64,000 nt of DNA from Tardiphaga sp051811025 (GCF_051811025.1 NZ_JBPWQE010000001.1:806001-870000), one strand, 5' to 3'. Positions 1-8,649 are shown, numbered from the stretch's first letter. Translations and numbers: made by a program. The notes: generated from the sequence alone by a model not told the origin.

Positions 1-1
1 G

Positions 2-454
2 AACGAATATCTGCAGCAGGCGCTGGCGGAGTGCTACTTCGACGTCAAGCTCGATGTCATCGAGTGGAATACGCTGTTCACCAACTGGCGCCGCGGCGTC
101 AAGGATCCCTCGGCGAACGGCTCCAACGCCACCAACGTTACCTATGCGGCGATGGATCCGTTCTTCGCACTGGTTCGCTTCCTGCAGTCGTCGATGGCGC
201 CGCCGGTCTCGAACAATTGGGGCTTCATCAACAATCCGAAGTTCGATGAACTGGTGACCAAGGCACGCACCACCTTCGATGCGACGGCACGTGACGCGGC
301 GCTGGCCGAGCTTCACGCTGCTTCGGTCGACGACGCAGCCTTCCTCTACGTGGCCCATGACGTCGGTCCGCGTGCGCTGAGCCCGAAGATCAAGGGCTTC
401 GTGCAGCCGAAGAGCTGGTTCGTCGACTTCTCGCCGGTGTCGATCACGCCGTAA
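2..454 (+). CDS. Peptide-type ABC transporter substrate-binding protein, C-terminal part
   Basis: This is the C-terminal end of a periplasmic solute-binding protein of the DppA/OppA class (SBP_bac_5), which delivers peptides or similar amide compounds to an inner-membrane ABC importer. The frame is open from base 2 and runs 150 codons to TAA at 452, so roughly the first two thirds of a usual 500-540 residue protein lie outside the window. The visible part shows the family pattern near the C-terminus: a helix (LQQAL), a strand, the element EWNTLFTNWR, and later NNPKFDELVTKA, matching the usual asparagine-x-FD-x-L segment. The two permease genes and two ATPase genes that follow on the same strand support the assignment. 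The true substrate is unknown; the amidase in the same cluster suggests an amide- or peptide-like one (inference). Confidence 0.88.
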   Translation, partial: NEYLQQALAECYFDVKLDVIEWNTLFTNWRRGVKDPSANGSNATNVTYAAMDPFFALVRFLQSSMAPPVSNNWGFINNPKFDELVTKARTTFDATARDAALAELHAASVDDAAFLYVAHDVGPRALSPKIKGFVQPKSWFVDFSPVSITP

Positions 455-481
455 GAACTCGGTCATTACGTCAAGCCGATG

Positions 482-515
482 CTTCGCCTCTCTCCTGCAT
501 AGGAGAGGGGCGAAG
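482..515 (+). promoter_or_regulatory. Intercistronic stem-loop between binding protein and permease genes
   Basis: A 15-base arm at 482-496 (CTTCGCCTCTCTCCT) pairs with 501-515 around a 4-base loop, with one G-U wobble. No T-run follows, so it is not a classical intrinsic terminator. Stem-loops at this place, between the binding-protein gene and the permease genes, are known in ABC importer operons to protect the upstream mRNA and lower expression of the membrane parts; that role here is inference. Confidence 0.5.
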
Positions 516-556
516 TCGCCAGAGGCGGCTCTCTGAACTAGAACTGAAGGTGACCA

Positions 557-1510
557 GTGTTCGTCTACATCGCGCGACGTGTTGTCTACGTCATTCCCAT
601 CGTCGCCAGCGTCGCGCTGGTGTGTTTCCTGCTGGTGCACATCACGCCCGGCGACCCTCTCGTCGCCATTCTTCCCGCTGACGCGTCGCAGGAGCTGGCG
701 CAGCAACTGCGTGTCGCTTATGGCTTCGATCGTCCGCTGCCGGTGCAATTCGGCCTGTGGTTGTGGCGCGCGCTGCATGGTGATCTCGGCAGCTCCATCG
801 CCACCGGGCGTCCCGTTCTGGCGGAAGTGCTGAAGGCCGTCGGCAACACCGTGACGCTGGCCATCGCAGCCGCCGCCATCGGTTTCACGCTCGGTCTGTT
901 CTTTGGTCTGATCGCCGGCTATTTCCGCGATACCTGGGTCGACAAGGTGGCGACCTCAATCGCCATTGCCGGCGTGTCCGTGCCGCATTACTGGCTCGGC
1001 ATGGTGCTGGTCATCATCTTCTCGGTGCAGCTCAACTGGCTGCCTGCGGTTGGCGCAGGGCCGGGCGGCTCAGGCTCATGGGCCTGGGACTGGGAGCACA
1101 TCAAATATCTTGTGCTGCCGGCGATCACGACATCGGTCATTCCGATGGGCATCGTGACGCGCACCGTGCGTGCGCTCACCGGCGATATCCTGTCGCAGGA
1201 TTTCGTCGAAGCATTACGTGCCAAGGGCCTGCAGGAAACCAAGGTGTTTCGTCACGTCATCAAGAACGCTGCGCCGACAGCGTTGGCTGTGATGGGTCTG
1301 CAGCTCGGCTATATGCTCGGCGGCTCGATCCTGATCGAGACCGTGTTCTCGTGGCCCGGTTCGGGTTTGCTCCTGAATTCCGCGATCTTCCAACGCGACC
1401 TGCCGCTGCTGCAGGGCACGATCCTGGTGCTGGCGCTGTTCTTCGTGTTCCTCAATCTTCTGGTCGACATCGCGCAGGCGTCGATCGATCCGCGCATCAA
1501 GCGGAGCTGA
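557..1510 (+). CDS. Peptide-type ABC transporter permease, DppB class
   Basis: Inner-membrane permease of a dipeptide/oligopeptide-type importer (BPD_transp_1). The 317-residue product has the DppB hallmarks: an N-terminal transmembrane helix starting directly after the basic residues YIARR, the loop with HITPGDP that follows it, about six helices, and a cytoplasmic EAA loop (EALRAKGLQETKVFRHVIKNA, residues about 217-237) that contacts the ATPases. It ends in DPRIKRS, also typical of the family. The chosen start is GTG at 557, preceded by GAAGGTGA; no in-frame ATG lies near. The DppC-class gene follows after 19 bases, so they are very probably co-transcribed. Substrate not determined by the sequence. 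Confidence 0.93.
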   Translation: MFVYIARRVVYVIPIVASVALVCFLLVHITPGDPLVAILPADASQELAQQLRVAYGFDRPLPVQFGLWLWRALHGDLGSSIATGRPVLAEVLKAVGNTVTLAIAAAAIGFTLGLFFGLIAGYFRDTWVDKVATSIAIAGVSVPHYWLGMVLVIIFSVQLNWLPAVGAGPGGSGSWAWDWEHIKYLVLPAITTSVIPMGIVTRTVRALTGDILSQDFVEALRAKGLQETKVFRHVIKNAAPTALAVMGLQLGYMLGGSILIETVFSWPGSGLLLNSAIFQRDLPLLQGTILVLALFFVFLNLLVDIAQASIDPRIKRS

Positions 1511-1529
1511 CCATGCTGGATATCCTCTC

Positions 1530-2417
1530 ATGACCGCAATGACAGACACCGCATTGCAGGCGGCGCCTGCAACTAAGGCTCGCGGCTACTGGGCCACGGT
1601 CGGCCGCCGTATCGTGCGCGACAAGGTCAGCATGGCCTGCGCGTTCATTCTGCTGCTGATCTTCCTGGCGGCGATCTTTGCGCCCTATCTGCATCTCGCA
1701 GACCCCTATCAGGGCTCGATGATCCGTCGCCTGCGCGCGATCGGTACGCCCAATTATCCGCTCGGCACCGACGAACTCGGCCGCGACATGCTGGCGCGCC
1801 TGATCTATGGCGGCCGTCTGTCGCTGTTGATCGGCATCCTGCCGGTGATCCTGGCCTTCATCATCGGGACAGGTCTTGGCGTTGTGGCCGGCTATGTCGG
1901 CGGCAAGCTCAACACTGCGATCATGCGCACCGTCGACGTGTTCTACGCGTTCCCGTCGGTGCTGCTGGCCATCGCGATTTCCGGCGCGCTTGGCGCCGGC
2001 ATCGTCAATTCGATCGTCTCGCTGACCATCGTGTTCGTGCCGCAGATCACGCGCGTGGCCGAGAGCGTCACCACGGGCGTACGCAACATGGACTATGTGG
2101 AAGCCGCGCGTGCCTCCGGCGCGAACGCTTTCACCATCATGCGGGTCCACATGCTCGGCAACGTGCTGGGGTCCATCTTCGTCTACGCGACTGGTTTGAT
2201 CTCGGTGTCGATGATCCTCGCCGCCGGCCTGTCGTTCCTCGGCCTCGGCACCAAGCCGCCGGAGCCGGAATGGGGTCTGATGCTGAACACGCTGCGCACC
2301 GCGATCTATGTCAATCCATGGGTGGCAGCACTCCCAGGCGCGATGATCTTCGCCGTGTCGATCTGTTTCAATCTGCTGAGCGACGGCATGCGCAGTGCCA
2401 TGGATATCCGGAACTGA
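1530..2417 (+). CDS. Peptide-type ABC transporter permease, DppC class
   Basis: Second permease subunit, 295 residues, pairing with the DppB-class protein upstream. It has a cytoplasmic N-terminus of about 30 residues, the OppC_N-type first helix (residues about 35-52), the conserved LGTDELGRDMLARLIYG segment, five further hydrophobic helices and an EAA loop (EAARASGANAFTIMRVHML). The C-terminus, with FNLLSDGMR and DIRN, is the family's standard ending. ATG at 1530 is used; a second in-frame ATG at 1539 is possible and neither has a strong ribosome binding site. The ATPase gene begins 4 bases after its stop, which points to a single operon. Confidence 0.93.
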   Translation: MTAMTDTALQAAPATKARGYWATVGRRIVRDKVSMACAFILLLIFLAAIFAPYLHLADPYQGSMIRRLRAIGTPNYPLGTDELGRDMLARLIYGGRLSLLIGILPVILAFIIGTGLGVVAGYVGGKLNTAIMRTVDVFYAFPSVLLAIAISGALGAGIVNSIVSLTIVFVPQITRVAESVTTGVRNMDYVEAARASGANAFTIMRVHMLGNVLGSIFVYATGLISVSMILAAGLSFLGLGTKPPEPEWGLMLNTLRTAIYVNPWVAALPGAMIFAVSICFNLLSDGMRSAMDIRN

Positions 2418-2421
2418 TGGC

Positions 2422-3483
2422 ATGAGTGATATTGTAGAACCGATCGACAAGCTGGAACCGCTGGAAGACATTGGCGGTGTTGCACAGCCGTTGTTGCAGG
2501 TGGTGAGCCTGACCAAACACTTCCCGGTGCGGGGCGGCTTGTTTGCGCCTAGCAAGACCGTGCGCGCCGTAGACGATGTGTCCTTCGCCATCTCGAAGGG
2601 CGAAACCGTCGGCATCGTCGGCGAGTCCGGCTGCGGCAAGTCGACGACGGCACGGCTGCTGATGCATCTGATGCCGCGCAATTCCGGCGATATCATCTAT
2701 GACGGCCGCACCGTCGGGCGCGAACTGTCGTTGCGCGAACTGCGCCGCGGCATGCAGATGGTGTTTCAGGATAGCTATGCCTCCCTCAATCCGCGCCTGA
2801 CCATCGAGGAATCGATCGCCTTCGGACCGAAGGTGCATGGCATGGCCGACAAGGCTGCGCGGTTGCTGGCGCGTGAGCTGCTCGGCAAGGTCGGTCTGCG
2901 ACCTGAAACCTTCGCCAATCGTTATCCGCATGAAGTCTCTGGCGGCCAGCGTCAGCGTGTCAACATCGCGCGTGCATTGGCGCTGTCGCCGCGTCTCGTC
3001 ATTCTTGATGAGGCCGTTTCGGCACTCGACAAGTCGGTCGAGGCGCAGGTGCTCAATCTGCTGGTCGATCTCAAACGCGAATTCGGCCTGACCTATCTGT
3101 TCATCAGCCACGATCTCAACGTGGTGCGCTATATCTCCGACCGCGTGCTGGTGATGTATCTTGGCGAAGTGGTTGAACTCGGTCCGGTGGACGAGGTCTG
3201 GGACGGGCCGGCGCATCCCTATACGCGGGCGCTGCTCGCCGCGATGCCGTCATCCGATCCCGACAACCGTACCGAGACGCCGCCGATCACCGGAGATCCG
3301 CCGAACCCGATCGATCCACCGTCCGGTTGTCGTTTTCACACGCGCTGCCCCTTTGCCGAAGCGATGTGCGGGGAGGCGACGCCGAAACTGACTGAAATCA
3401 CCGTGACCGGCCATCAGGCTGCCTGTTACATGGCGATCCCGGGTTCGGGACACAGCAAGGCACCTGCTGCAGGAGCGCACTGA
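2422..3483 (+). CDS. Peptide-type ABC transporter ATP-binding protein, OppF/DppF class
   Basis: ATPase that powers the importer from the cytoplasmic face. The 353-residue protein carries Walker A GESGCGKST (67-75), the Q-loop VFQDSY, the signature SGGQRQ (173-178), Walker B LVILDEA followed by D-loop ALD, and the switch histidine in FISHDLN. The C-terminal oligopeptide/dipeptide extension is present, with the cysteine-containing CRFHTRCPFA block. The long N-terminal lead with FPVRGGLF before the first strand is typical of the F-type partner. ATG at 2422 is favoured because it follows the upstream stop by 4 bases; an upstream in-frame ATG at 2395 would overlap the permease gene. Confidence 0.93.
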   Translation: MSDIVEPIDKLEPLEDIGGVAQPLLQVVSLTKHFPVRGGLFAPSKTVRAVDDVSFAISKGETVGIVGESGCGKSTTARLLMHLMPRNSGDIIYDGRTVGRELSLRELRRGMQMVFQDSYASLNPRLTIEESIAFGPKVHGMADKAARLLARELLGKVGLRPETFANRYPHEVSGGQRQRVNIARALALSPRLVILDEAVSALDKSVEAQVLNLLVDLKREFGLTYLFISHDLNVVRYISDRVLVMYLGEVVELGPVDEVWDGPAHPYTRALLAAMPSSDPDNRTETPPITGDPPNPIDPPSGCRFHTRCPFAEAMCGEATPKLTEITVTGHQAACYMAIPGSGHSKAPAAGAH

Positions 3484-3484
3484 C

Positions 3485-3682
3485 ATGACCAAACCGACTG
3501 CCAAGCAGATCAAGGCGCTGACCGAAGTCAGCGGCCTTCCCGCCTCCGACGAGGTTGCCGAGCGCATCGCCAATTCGATCGGCCCGGCATTCGAAGGCTT
3601 CGCGGTCGTGGCGGGGACTCTGCCGTTCGATCTCGAGCCCGCGACCTTCCTCGCCGTTCAGAATACGAAGGCTGCCAAATGA
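3485..3682 (+). CDS. GatC/AtzG-like small subunit partner of the amidase
   Basis: A 65-residue protein that appears to be of the AtzG-like family (DUF4089). AtzG is known to form a complex with the amidase AtzE in cyanuric acid degradation, in a GatC-like role, wrapping and stabilising the amidase. Seen here: an N-terminal lysine-rich helix, a helical centre ending in SIGPAFEGFAVVAG, and the tail segment LPFDLEPATFLAV, which resembles the acidic, proline-containing tail of the family. The strongest support is context: it lies one base after the OppF-class gene and its stop overlaps the amidase start by four bases (ATGA), so the two proteins are made in coupled fashion. Family assignment is by length, position and the tail motif rather than by search. 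Confidence 0.65.
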   Translation: MTKPTAKQIKALTEVSGLPASDEVAERIANSIGPAFEGFAVVAGTLPFDLEPATFLAVQNTKAAK

Positions 3683-5094
3683 GTGTCACCGAACCCGCAT
3701 TGCTGTCGCTGACGGAAGTCGCCGACGCCATCGCCACGAAGAAGATTTCGTCGCGCGAAGCCACGCAGTCGTGCCTCGATCGCGCCATAAAATCGCAGCC
3801 GAGCCTCAACGCCTATATGTCGATCGAGGCCGATGCAGCACTGGCGGCAGCCGATGCGGCAGATGCCGCGCTCGCCAAGGGGCAAAGCCGCGGCGTGCTG
3901 CACGGCGTGCCGCTGGCGCATAAGGACATGTATTACGACGAGGGTCACGTCGTGACCTGCGGCTCGCATATTCGCCGCGACTGGGTGGCGACCACGACGG
4001 CGACCTCGCTGCAGCGCCTGAAGGATGCCGGCACGGTGCGGCTCGGTTCGTTGCAGATGGTCGAATTCGCCTACGGCCCGCTCGGCCACAATGTACATTA
4101 CGGCGCCGTGCATAACCCGTGGCATGTCGATCACGTCACCGGCGGTTCATCGTCCGGCTCGGGCTCGGCTGTTGCCGCGCGCCTGACCTATGCGGCGCTC
4201 GGCTCCGACACCGGTGGATCGATCCGCCTGCCGGCGCACTTTTGCGGCGTGTCCGGTCTGAAGACGACCGTCGGGCTGGTCAGCCGCGCCGGTGCGATGC
4301 CGCTGTCGCAATCGCTGGACACGGTCGGTCCGCTGGCCCGCACCGTCGAGGATTGCGCGCTGCTGACAGGCCTGATGGCCGGCGCCGATCCGCTCGATCC
4401 CACGACCAGCACGCGGCCCGTGCCGGACTACATGGCGGCGACGCGCGCCTCCGCCAAAGGCATGACCGTCGGCATTCCCAAGGCGTTCTATGTCGACGAT
4501 CTCGACGCCGACACGGCTGCCATTCTGCAGAACACCATTGCGACGCTAAAGGATGAAGGCATCAAGATCGTTGAAGTCGATCTGCCCAATCAGGGTCAGC
4601 TCACGGCAGCCTGCCAGTTCGTGCTCGCGACGGAAGCCGCGGCAATGCACAAGCGCTGGATGATCGAGCGTCCGCAGGACTACGGCGCGCAGGTGCTGAT
4701 GCGGTTGCAGAACGGTCTCGCGATCACCGGCGTATCCTATATCGAGGCGCTGCGCTGGCGCGGTCCTGCGCTTGCGGCCTATCTCGCTGCGGTGACCGGA
4801 ACTGACGCGGTGCTCGCTCCGGTCTCGCCCGGCGCGGCTCCGACCATTGCCGAGACCGATGTCGGCAACAGCTCGGGTGCTGAAGCGATGATCCAGCGCC
4901 TGACGCGCTTCACGCGCCCGATCAACTATCTCGGTCTGCCCGGTCTCTCGATCCCGGCGGGTTTCACCAAGTCGAAACTTCCGGTCGGCATGCAGCTGAT
5001 TGGTCGGCCGTTCGATGAAGCGACGCTGCTGACCATCGGTGCCGCCTTCCAGCGCGCCACGGATTTCCACAAACAGTGCCCGGAGTTGGCATGA
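3679..5094 (+). CDS. Amidase of the Ser-cisSer-Lys family, AtzE-like
   Basis: Cytoplasmic amide hydrolase, 471 residues, the normal length for the amidase signature family. The catalytic triad is visible: Lys82 in PLAHKDM, the cis-serine Ser157 in GGSSSGSGSA, and the nucleophile Ser181 in GSDTGGSIRLPA, with the usual 24-residue spacing between the serines. The start ATG at 3679 overlaps the stop of the small AtzG-like gene, and its own stop overlaps the next ATPase gene by four bases. This places it inside the importer operon, so it most likely hydrolyses the imported amide or a breakdown product (inference). AtzE-type 1-carboxybiuret hydrolase, GatA-like or general amidase activity cannot be told apart from sequence alone. 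Confidence 0.88.
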   Translation: MSVTEPALLSLTEVADAIATKKISSREATQSCLDRAIKSQPSLNAYMSIEADAALAAADAADAALAKGQSRGVLHGVPLAHKDMYYDEGHVVTCGSHIRRDWVATTTATSLQRLKDAGTVRLGSLQMVEFAYGPLGHNVHYGAVHNPWHVDHVTGGSSSGSGSAVAARLTYAALGSDTGGSIRLPAHFCGVSGLKTTVGLVSRAGAMPLSQSLDTVGPLARTVEDCALLTGLMAGADPLDPTTSTRPVPDYMAATRASAKGMTVGIPKAFYVDDLDADTAAILQNTIATLKDEGIKIVEVDLPNQGQLTAACQFVLATEAAAMHKRWMIERPQDYGAQVLMRLQNGLAITGVSYIEALRWRGPALAAYLAAVTGTDAVLAPVSPGAAPTIAETDVGNSSGAEAMIQRLTRFTRPINYLGLPGLSIPAGFTKSKLPVGMQLIGRPFDEATLLTIGAAFQRATDFHKQCPELA

Positions 5095-6074
5095 GCAATC
5101 TTGTCGAGGTTCGCAATCTCAACGTCCGGTTCGGCGGCGAACGCACCGTCTATGCGGTAAACGATCTCAATCTCACGCTCGGCGAAGGCGAGGTGCTTGG
5201 CCTGCTCGGCGAGTCCGGGTCAGGCAAGAGCGTCACTTTGCGCGCGCTGATGCGACTGCTACCCAAAAAGCGTACTCAGATCACCGGCACGGTCAACGTG
5301 CTCGGCAAGGACGTGCTGGCGCTCGACGATGACGAACTCTCGGCATTTCGTGGCCAGACCGTGTCGATGATCTTCCAGGAGCCTGCGCTGGCGCTGGACC
5401 CCGTTTATACGATTGGCCAGCAGATAGCCGAAAGCGTGATGCGTCACGAGGGCAAGAGCCAGGCCGAGGGTGTGAAGCGCGCGCTCGAAATGCTTGAGGT
5501 CGTGCGCATTCCATCGGCCAAGCGTCGGCTCGATGCCTACCCGCATGAAATGTCCGGCGGCATGCGGCAGCGTGCGATGATCGCGCTGGCGCTGGCCTGC
5601 AAGCCCAAGATCCTGCTCGCGGACGAGCCCACCACGGCGCTCGATGCCACCGTGCAGATTCAAATCCTCTTGCTGCTGCGCGAGCTGCAGCGCGAATTCG
5701 GCATGTCGATCATCTTCGTCACGCACGATATCGGCGTGGCCATCGAGATCTGCGACCGCGTCGCGGTGATGTATGCGGGCCAGATCGTCGAACAGGGTAC
5801 ACTGAGCCAGATCGTACGCTCGGCCGTCCATCCCTATCCGCAGGGACTGCTGGCCTCCACCGTGCATGGAGCCAAACGTGGCGCACGATTGGAGACTATT
5901 CCCGGCACGCCGCCATCGCTGGACAAGCCGCCGGTGAATTGCTCCTTCGCGCCGCGCTGCAAATTCGCCCAGCCGCGTTGCGTCGAGGCGCCGCCGCCGA
6001 ATGTCGAACTCGCCGATAATCGTGTGGTGCGGTGTATTCTGGCGGAGCAGGCGGCAGCGGCAGTGCCGGCCTGA
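5091..6074 (+). CDS. Peptide-type ABC transporter ATP-binding protein, OppD/DppD class
   Basis: Second ATPase of the importer, 327 residues. Walker A GESGSGKS is at 40-47, followed by Q-loop IFQEPALALDP, signature MSGGMRQR, Walker B LLADEPTTALD and the switch histidine in FVTHDIG. The C-terminal oligopeptide block with CSFAPRCKFAQPRC is present. The EPALALDP and SGGMRQR forms are those of the D-type partner, complementing the F-type ATPase upstream. ATG at 5091 is chosen over an upstream in-frame ATG at 5076 because it overlaps the amidase stop (ATGA). The separation of the two ATPase genes by the small protein and the amidase is the unusual point of this operon. Confidence 0.93.
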   Translation: MSNLVEVRNLNVRFGGERTVYAVNDLNLTLGEGEVLGLLGESGSGKSVTLRALMRLLPKKRTQITGTVNVLGKDVLALDDDELSAFRGQTVSMIFQEPALALDPVYTIGQQIAESVMRHEGKSQAEGVKRALEMLEVVRIPSAKRRLDAYPHEMSGGMRQRAMIALALACKPKILLADEPTTALDATVQIQILLLLRELQREFGMSIIFVTHDIGVAIEICDRVAVMYAGQIVEQGTLSQIVRSAVHPYPQGLLASTVHGAKRGARLETIPGTPPSLDKPPVNCSFAPRCKFAQPRCVEAPPPNVELADNRVVRCILAEQAAAAVPA

Positions 6075-6081
6075 CGCCTTC

Positions 6082-6570
6082 CTATCCCGCTAAATTCTTC
6101 AGCAGGAACGTCAGCGCCGTCTGCGCGAAACTGTGCATGTTGCCAGACCGGTCGCTGCTGCCCGTCTCCAGCGTCATGACCTCGTTTCGCGGGCCGGCGA
6201 CGGCCATGCAGCTATGGCCGGCGGCGTCGCCATAACGATTGCCGGAGGGGCCGGTGGCGCCGGTCTCGGACAGACCCCAGTCGCATCCGAGGCGCTCGCG
6301 GATCTGCGTCGCCAGCAGTTGTGCATAGGGCTCGGAAGACGAGCGCATGCCGGGTACCCGAAACGCATCATCGGAAATATCCATCAACACGCGCCTGGCA
6401 TCGCGCGTATAGATCACGCCGCCGCCGATGAAATAGGCGGAGGCGCCGGGCACCGCGAGCAGTGCAGCAGAAATCAGACCGCCGGTCGAGGATTCGGCAA
6501 CGCCGATGGTCTGCTTGCGTGCGATCAGCTCAATGGCGATCTTCTCGGCGAGGGGGATGAGATCTCTCAT
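6082..6570 (-). CDS. CinA C-terminal-domain family protein (nicotinamide-nucleotide amidase-like)
   Basis: A 162-residue stand-alone CinA C-terminal domain. The family includes PncC, which converts nicotinamide mononucleotide to nicotinate mononucleotide in pyridine nucleotide salvage. The family motif VAESSTGGLISAALL near the N-terminus is clear, as are the glycine-rich GASAYFIGGGVIY and SETGATGP segments. The start at 6570 is chosen because it overlaps the stop of the upstream hydrolase gene by four bases; a start 13 codons further upstream would lie inside that gene. The gene converges on the ABC importer operon, with only 7 bases between the stops. The exact substrate is not certain, since many short CinA-like proteins have not been tested. 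Confidence 0.8.
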   Translation of the reverse strand: MRDLIPLAEKIAIELIARKQTIGVAESSTGGLISAALLAVPGASAYFIGGGVIYTRDARRVLMDISDDAFRVPGMRSSSEPYAQLLATQIRERLGCDWGLSETGATGPSGNRYGDAAGHSCMAVAGPRNEVMTLETGSSDRSGNMHSFAQTALTFLLKNLAG

Positions 6571-7538
6571 GACTTCTTCCCCCAAGGTTTTGACCAAGGC
6601 CTGATCCACGGCTTCTTCGCCAGTGATCCATAGACAGCGCGAATGAAATTCTTGCTGGCGGTCTCATTCGGCGCCCATTTGGCGTCGAGATCGGCGAATG
6701 GCTTGGCCGCCAGAACCTCGTCCTCGGTCTTGCCTTCCTTGATCAGCTTCGCCATGCGATCGCGCGCCGTCACCAGCATGGTGCGATAGTCGACCAGCGC
6801 AGCCTTGTTCGCGAGCGGACCGTGGCCGGGAACGATCTTGGTGTTGTCGTTTGCCAGTTTCAGATAGGCGTCGGTCGCTGCGATCATGCCCTTGATATTG
6901 CCGCCGTTGAGAAGGTCGATATTGGGATAGCGGCCATTGGTGAATGTATCACCGGTCGCAATGACATTGGCACTCTTGAAGTAGACATAGGTGTCGCCGT
7001 CGGTATGCGCGTTGTCGGGATGGCGCAGTTCGGCGATGCGGCCGGGCAGACTGAGTTTAAGCTGATGTGTGTAAGTGTTGGTCGGCAGCGCCGCCTTCGG
7101 GGAGGGCGGATTCTGCGCGCCGGTCAGGAAATTCGTGGTGCCCTTTTTCAGGCGGGTTCTGACCTTGACGTTGGCCACGATGGTCGCGCCTTCGTTGGCA
7201 AAGGCCTCATTGCCGCCGGTGTGGTCGCCGTGGAAATGCGTGTTGACGAGATACTTGACCGGCTGCGGTGTCACCGCGGCGATGGCCGCCTTGATCTTGT
7301 CATGCAGCGGGGCAAACTGGCTGTCGACGAGGATCGCGCCTGATTTGGCCGTGGCCAGCGTCATGTTGCCGCCCTGGCCTTCGAGCATGTAGACGCCGTC
7401 ACCGAGGTCCGTGGTTTTGATCTCGACTTTTGAGAAGTCGGGCGGCGGCGGTGCTGCCGGCGGTGTGGGCGCCTGCTGTGCGAGCGCAGGCGCCAGCGCC
7501 AGAAGGGTGAAAACCGCGGCCAGTGTCGTCCGATTCAT
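6567..7538 (-). CDS. Exported metallo-beta-lactamase-fold hydrolase
   Basis: A 323-residue hydrolase with an N-terminal signal peptide (cleavage likely after ALA near residue 20) followed by a proline-rich linker, so it acts in the periplasm. The zinc-binding motif HFHGDH is at 101-106, with a later aspartate/histidine element (HTDGDTYVYF) and a final histidine in VPGHGPL. This is the class B3/'MBL fold metallo-hydrolase' architecture, which includes enzymes with many substrates; nothing identifies it as an antibiotic resistance enzyme. ATG at 7538 is preferred over ATG at 7550 because GGAG lies 8 bases upstream and the signal peptide then begins with MNRT. It is translationally coupled to the CinA-like gene downstream. 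Confidence 0.82.
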   Translation of the reverse strand: MNRTTLAAVFTLLALAPALAQQAPTPPAAPPPPDFSKVEIKTTDLGDGVYMLEGQGGNMTLATAKSGAILVDSQFAPLHDKIKAAIAAVTPQPVKYLVNTHFHGDHTGGNEAFANEGATIVANVKVRTRLKKGTTNFLTGAQNPPSPKAALPTNTYTHQLKLSLPGRIAELRHPDNAHTDGDTYVYFKSANVIATGDTFTNGRYPNIDLLNGGNIKGMIAATDAYLKLANDNTKIVPGHGPLANKAALVDYRTMLVTARDRMAKLIKEGKTEDEVLAAKPFADLDAKWAPNETASKNFIRAVYGSLAKKPWIRPWSKPWGKKS

Positions 7539-7624
7539 CGCAAGCTCCATTCCGAAACAGGCCAGACTTCTAGCATGTTTCGGATGGCGATCTGCTCGCG
7601 AACACGTGATGTCGACAATGCCGA

Positions 7625-8539
7625 TCAGCGGCCAGGACGGTCGCGCTCCGGCGGGACCTGCGAGAGCAGCCAGTCGCGAAAGGCCTTCAGCTTTCGCGAG
7701 TCGGAAGAGGCTTCGGGCGACACCAGATAGAAGCCGGCATCGGCGGGCAGGCTGATGTCGAACGGCATCACCAGCCGGCCCTTGGCGAGGTCGCCCTCTA
7801 CATAGGTGGTGCGGCCGATCGCGACGCCGAGGCCATCGATAGCGGCCTGCAGCGTCATGAAAATCATGTCGAAGGTCAGGTCCGGTTGCTTCGAAATATT
7901 GGCCGGCAGTCCGGCGGCGGTGAGCCAGAGCCGCCAGTCATCGTCATAGCCGCCGCTCGAATGCAGCAGCGTATAGCCGGCAAGGTCCTGCGGCAGTCGC
8001 AGCGCCTTTTTGCCGGTCAGGAGCGCGGGGCTGCACACGGGAAACAGATGATCGGCGGTGAGCCAGTCCGCACGCAAGCCCGGCCACTGGCCGCGGCCGT
8101 AGCGGATCGCAGCATCGACATCGCCGCTTTTGAAATCGACCATGCTGGTCGACGTCGTGATACGCACATCGATATCGGGATGGGCTTTCTGGAACATCGA
8201 AATGCGCGGCAGGAGCCATTTCGATGCCATCGATGCGAGCGTGCTCACCGTCAGCACGTGGTCATTGTCGCGGCGCTTGAGCCGGTCGGTGGCAAGACGC
8301 AGGTCGTTGAAGGCGGCGCGAACGCCCGGCAGGTAATCGTGTCCTTGCGGGGTGAGTGCGAGCGCACGGTTCTGCCGAATGAACAGTTTGAGACCAAGCT
8401 CCTCTTCCAGCCGCTTGATCTGGTGGCTGATCGCCGTCTGCGTGACGTTCAGCTCGCTTGCCGCATTGGTGAAGCTCAGATGGCGTGCGGCGGCTTCGAA
8501 GGCGCGCAGCCCATTGAGTGACGGCAACCGGGTGCTCAT
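7625..8539 (-). CDS. LysR-family transcriptional regulator, GcvA-like
   Basis: A 304-residue LysR-type regulator. The N-terminal winged helix (residues about 8-65) has the typical LRAFEAAARHLSF start and a recognition helix with VTQTAISHQIKRLE, a form seen in the GcvA/AmpR branch. The rest is a periplasmic-binding-like effector domain. The gene is divergent from the small DUF1127 gene at 8676 and lies 86 bases downstream of the hydrolase start on the same strand. Its target is not visible in the sequence; regulators of this type usually control a divergent neighbour, which here would be the DUF1127-acetyltransferase pair. Confidence 0.9.
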   Translation of the reverse strand: MSTRLPSLNGLRAFEAAARHLSFTNAASELNVTQTAISHQIKRLEEELGLKLFIRQNRALALTPQGHDYLPGVRAAFNDLRLATDRLKRRDNDHVLTVSTLASMASKWLLPRISMFQKAHPDIDVRITTSTSMVDFKSGDVDAAIRYGRGQWPGLRADWLTADHLFPVCSPALLTGKKALRLPQDLAGYTLLHSSGGYDDDWRLWLTAAGLPANISKQPDLTFDMIFMTLQAAIDGLGVAIGRTTYVEGDLAKGRLVMPFDISLPADAGFYLVSPEASSDSRKLKAFRDWLLSQVPPERDRPGR

Positions 8540-8649
8540 CCGCGCTCTCTCCCTGGCGATTCATCGCTCTCGCGACCCATGAATTTGTGTCATGTGACGC
8601 GGTGCACAATGTCGTTTGTGCAATGTGAGGATGAAGCCGATATTCAGGC

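Noticed and set aside
1497..2696. 399-codon open frame on the minus strand opposite the DppC-class permease
   Set aside because: Arg/His-rich product opposite well-supported ABC genes; no domain.
6567..7538. Antibiotic-hydrolysing beta-lactamase
   Set aside because: Only the general metallo-beta-lactamase fold and HxHxDH site are present; that fold covers many hydrolases, and no feature points to beta-lactam activity.
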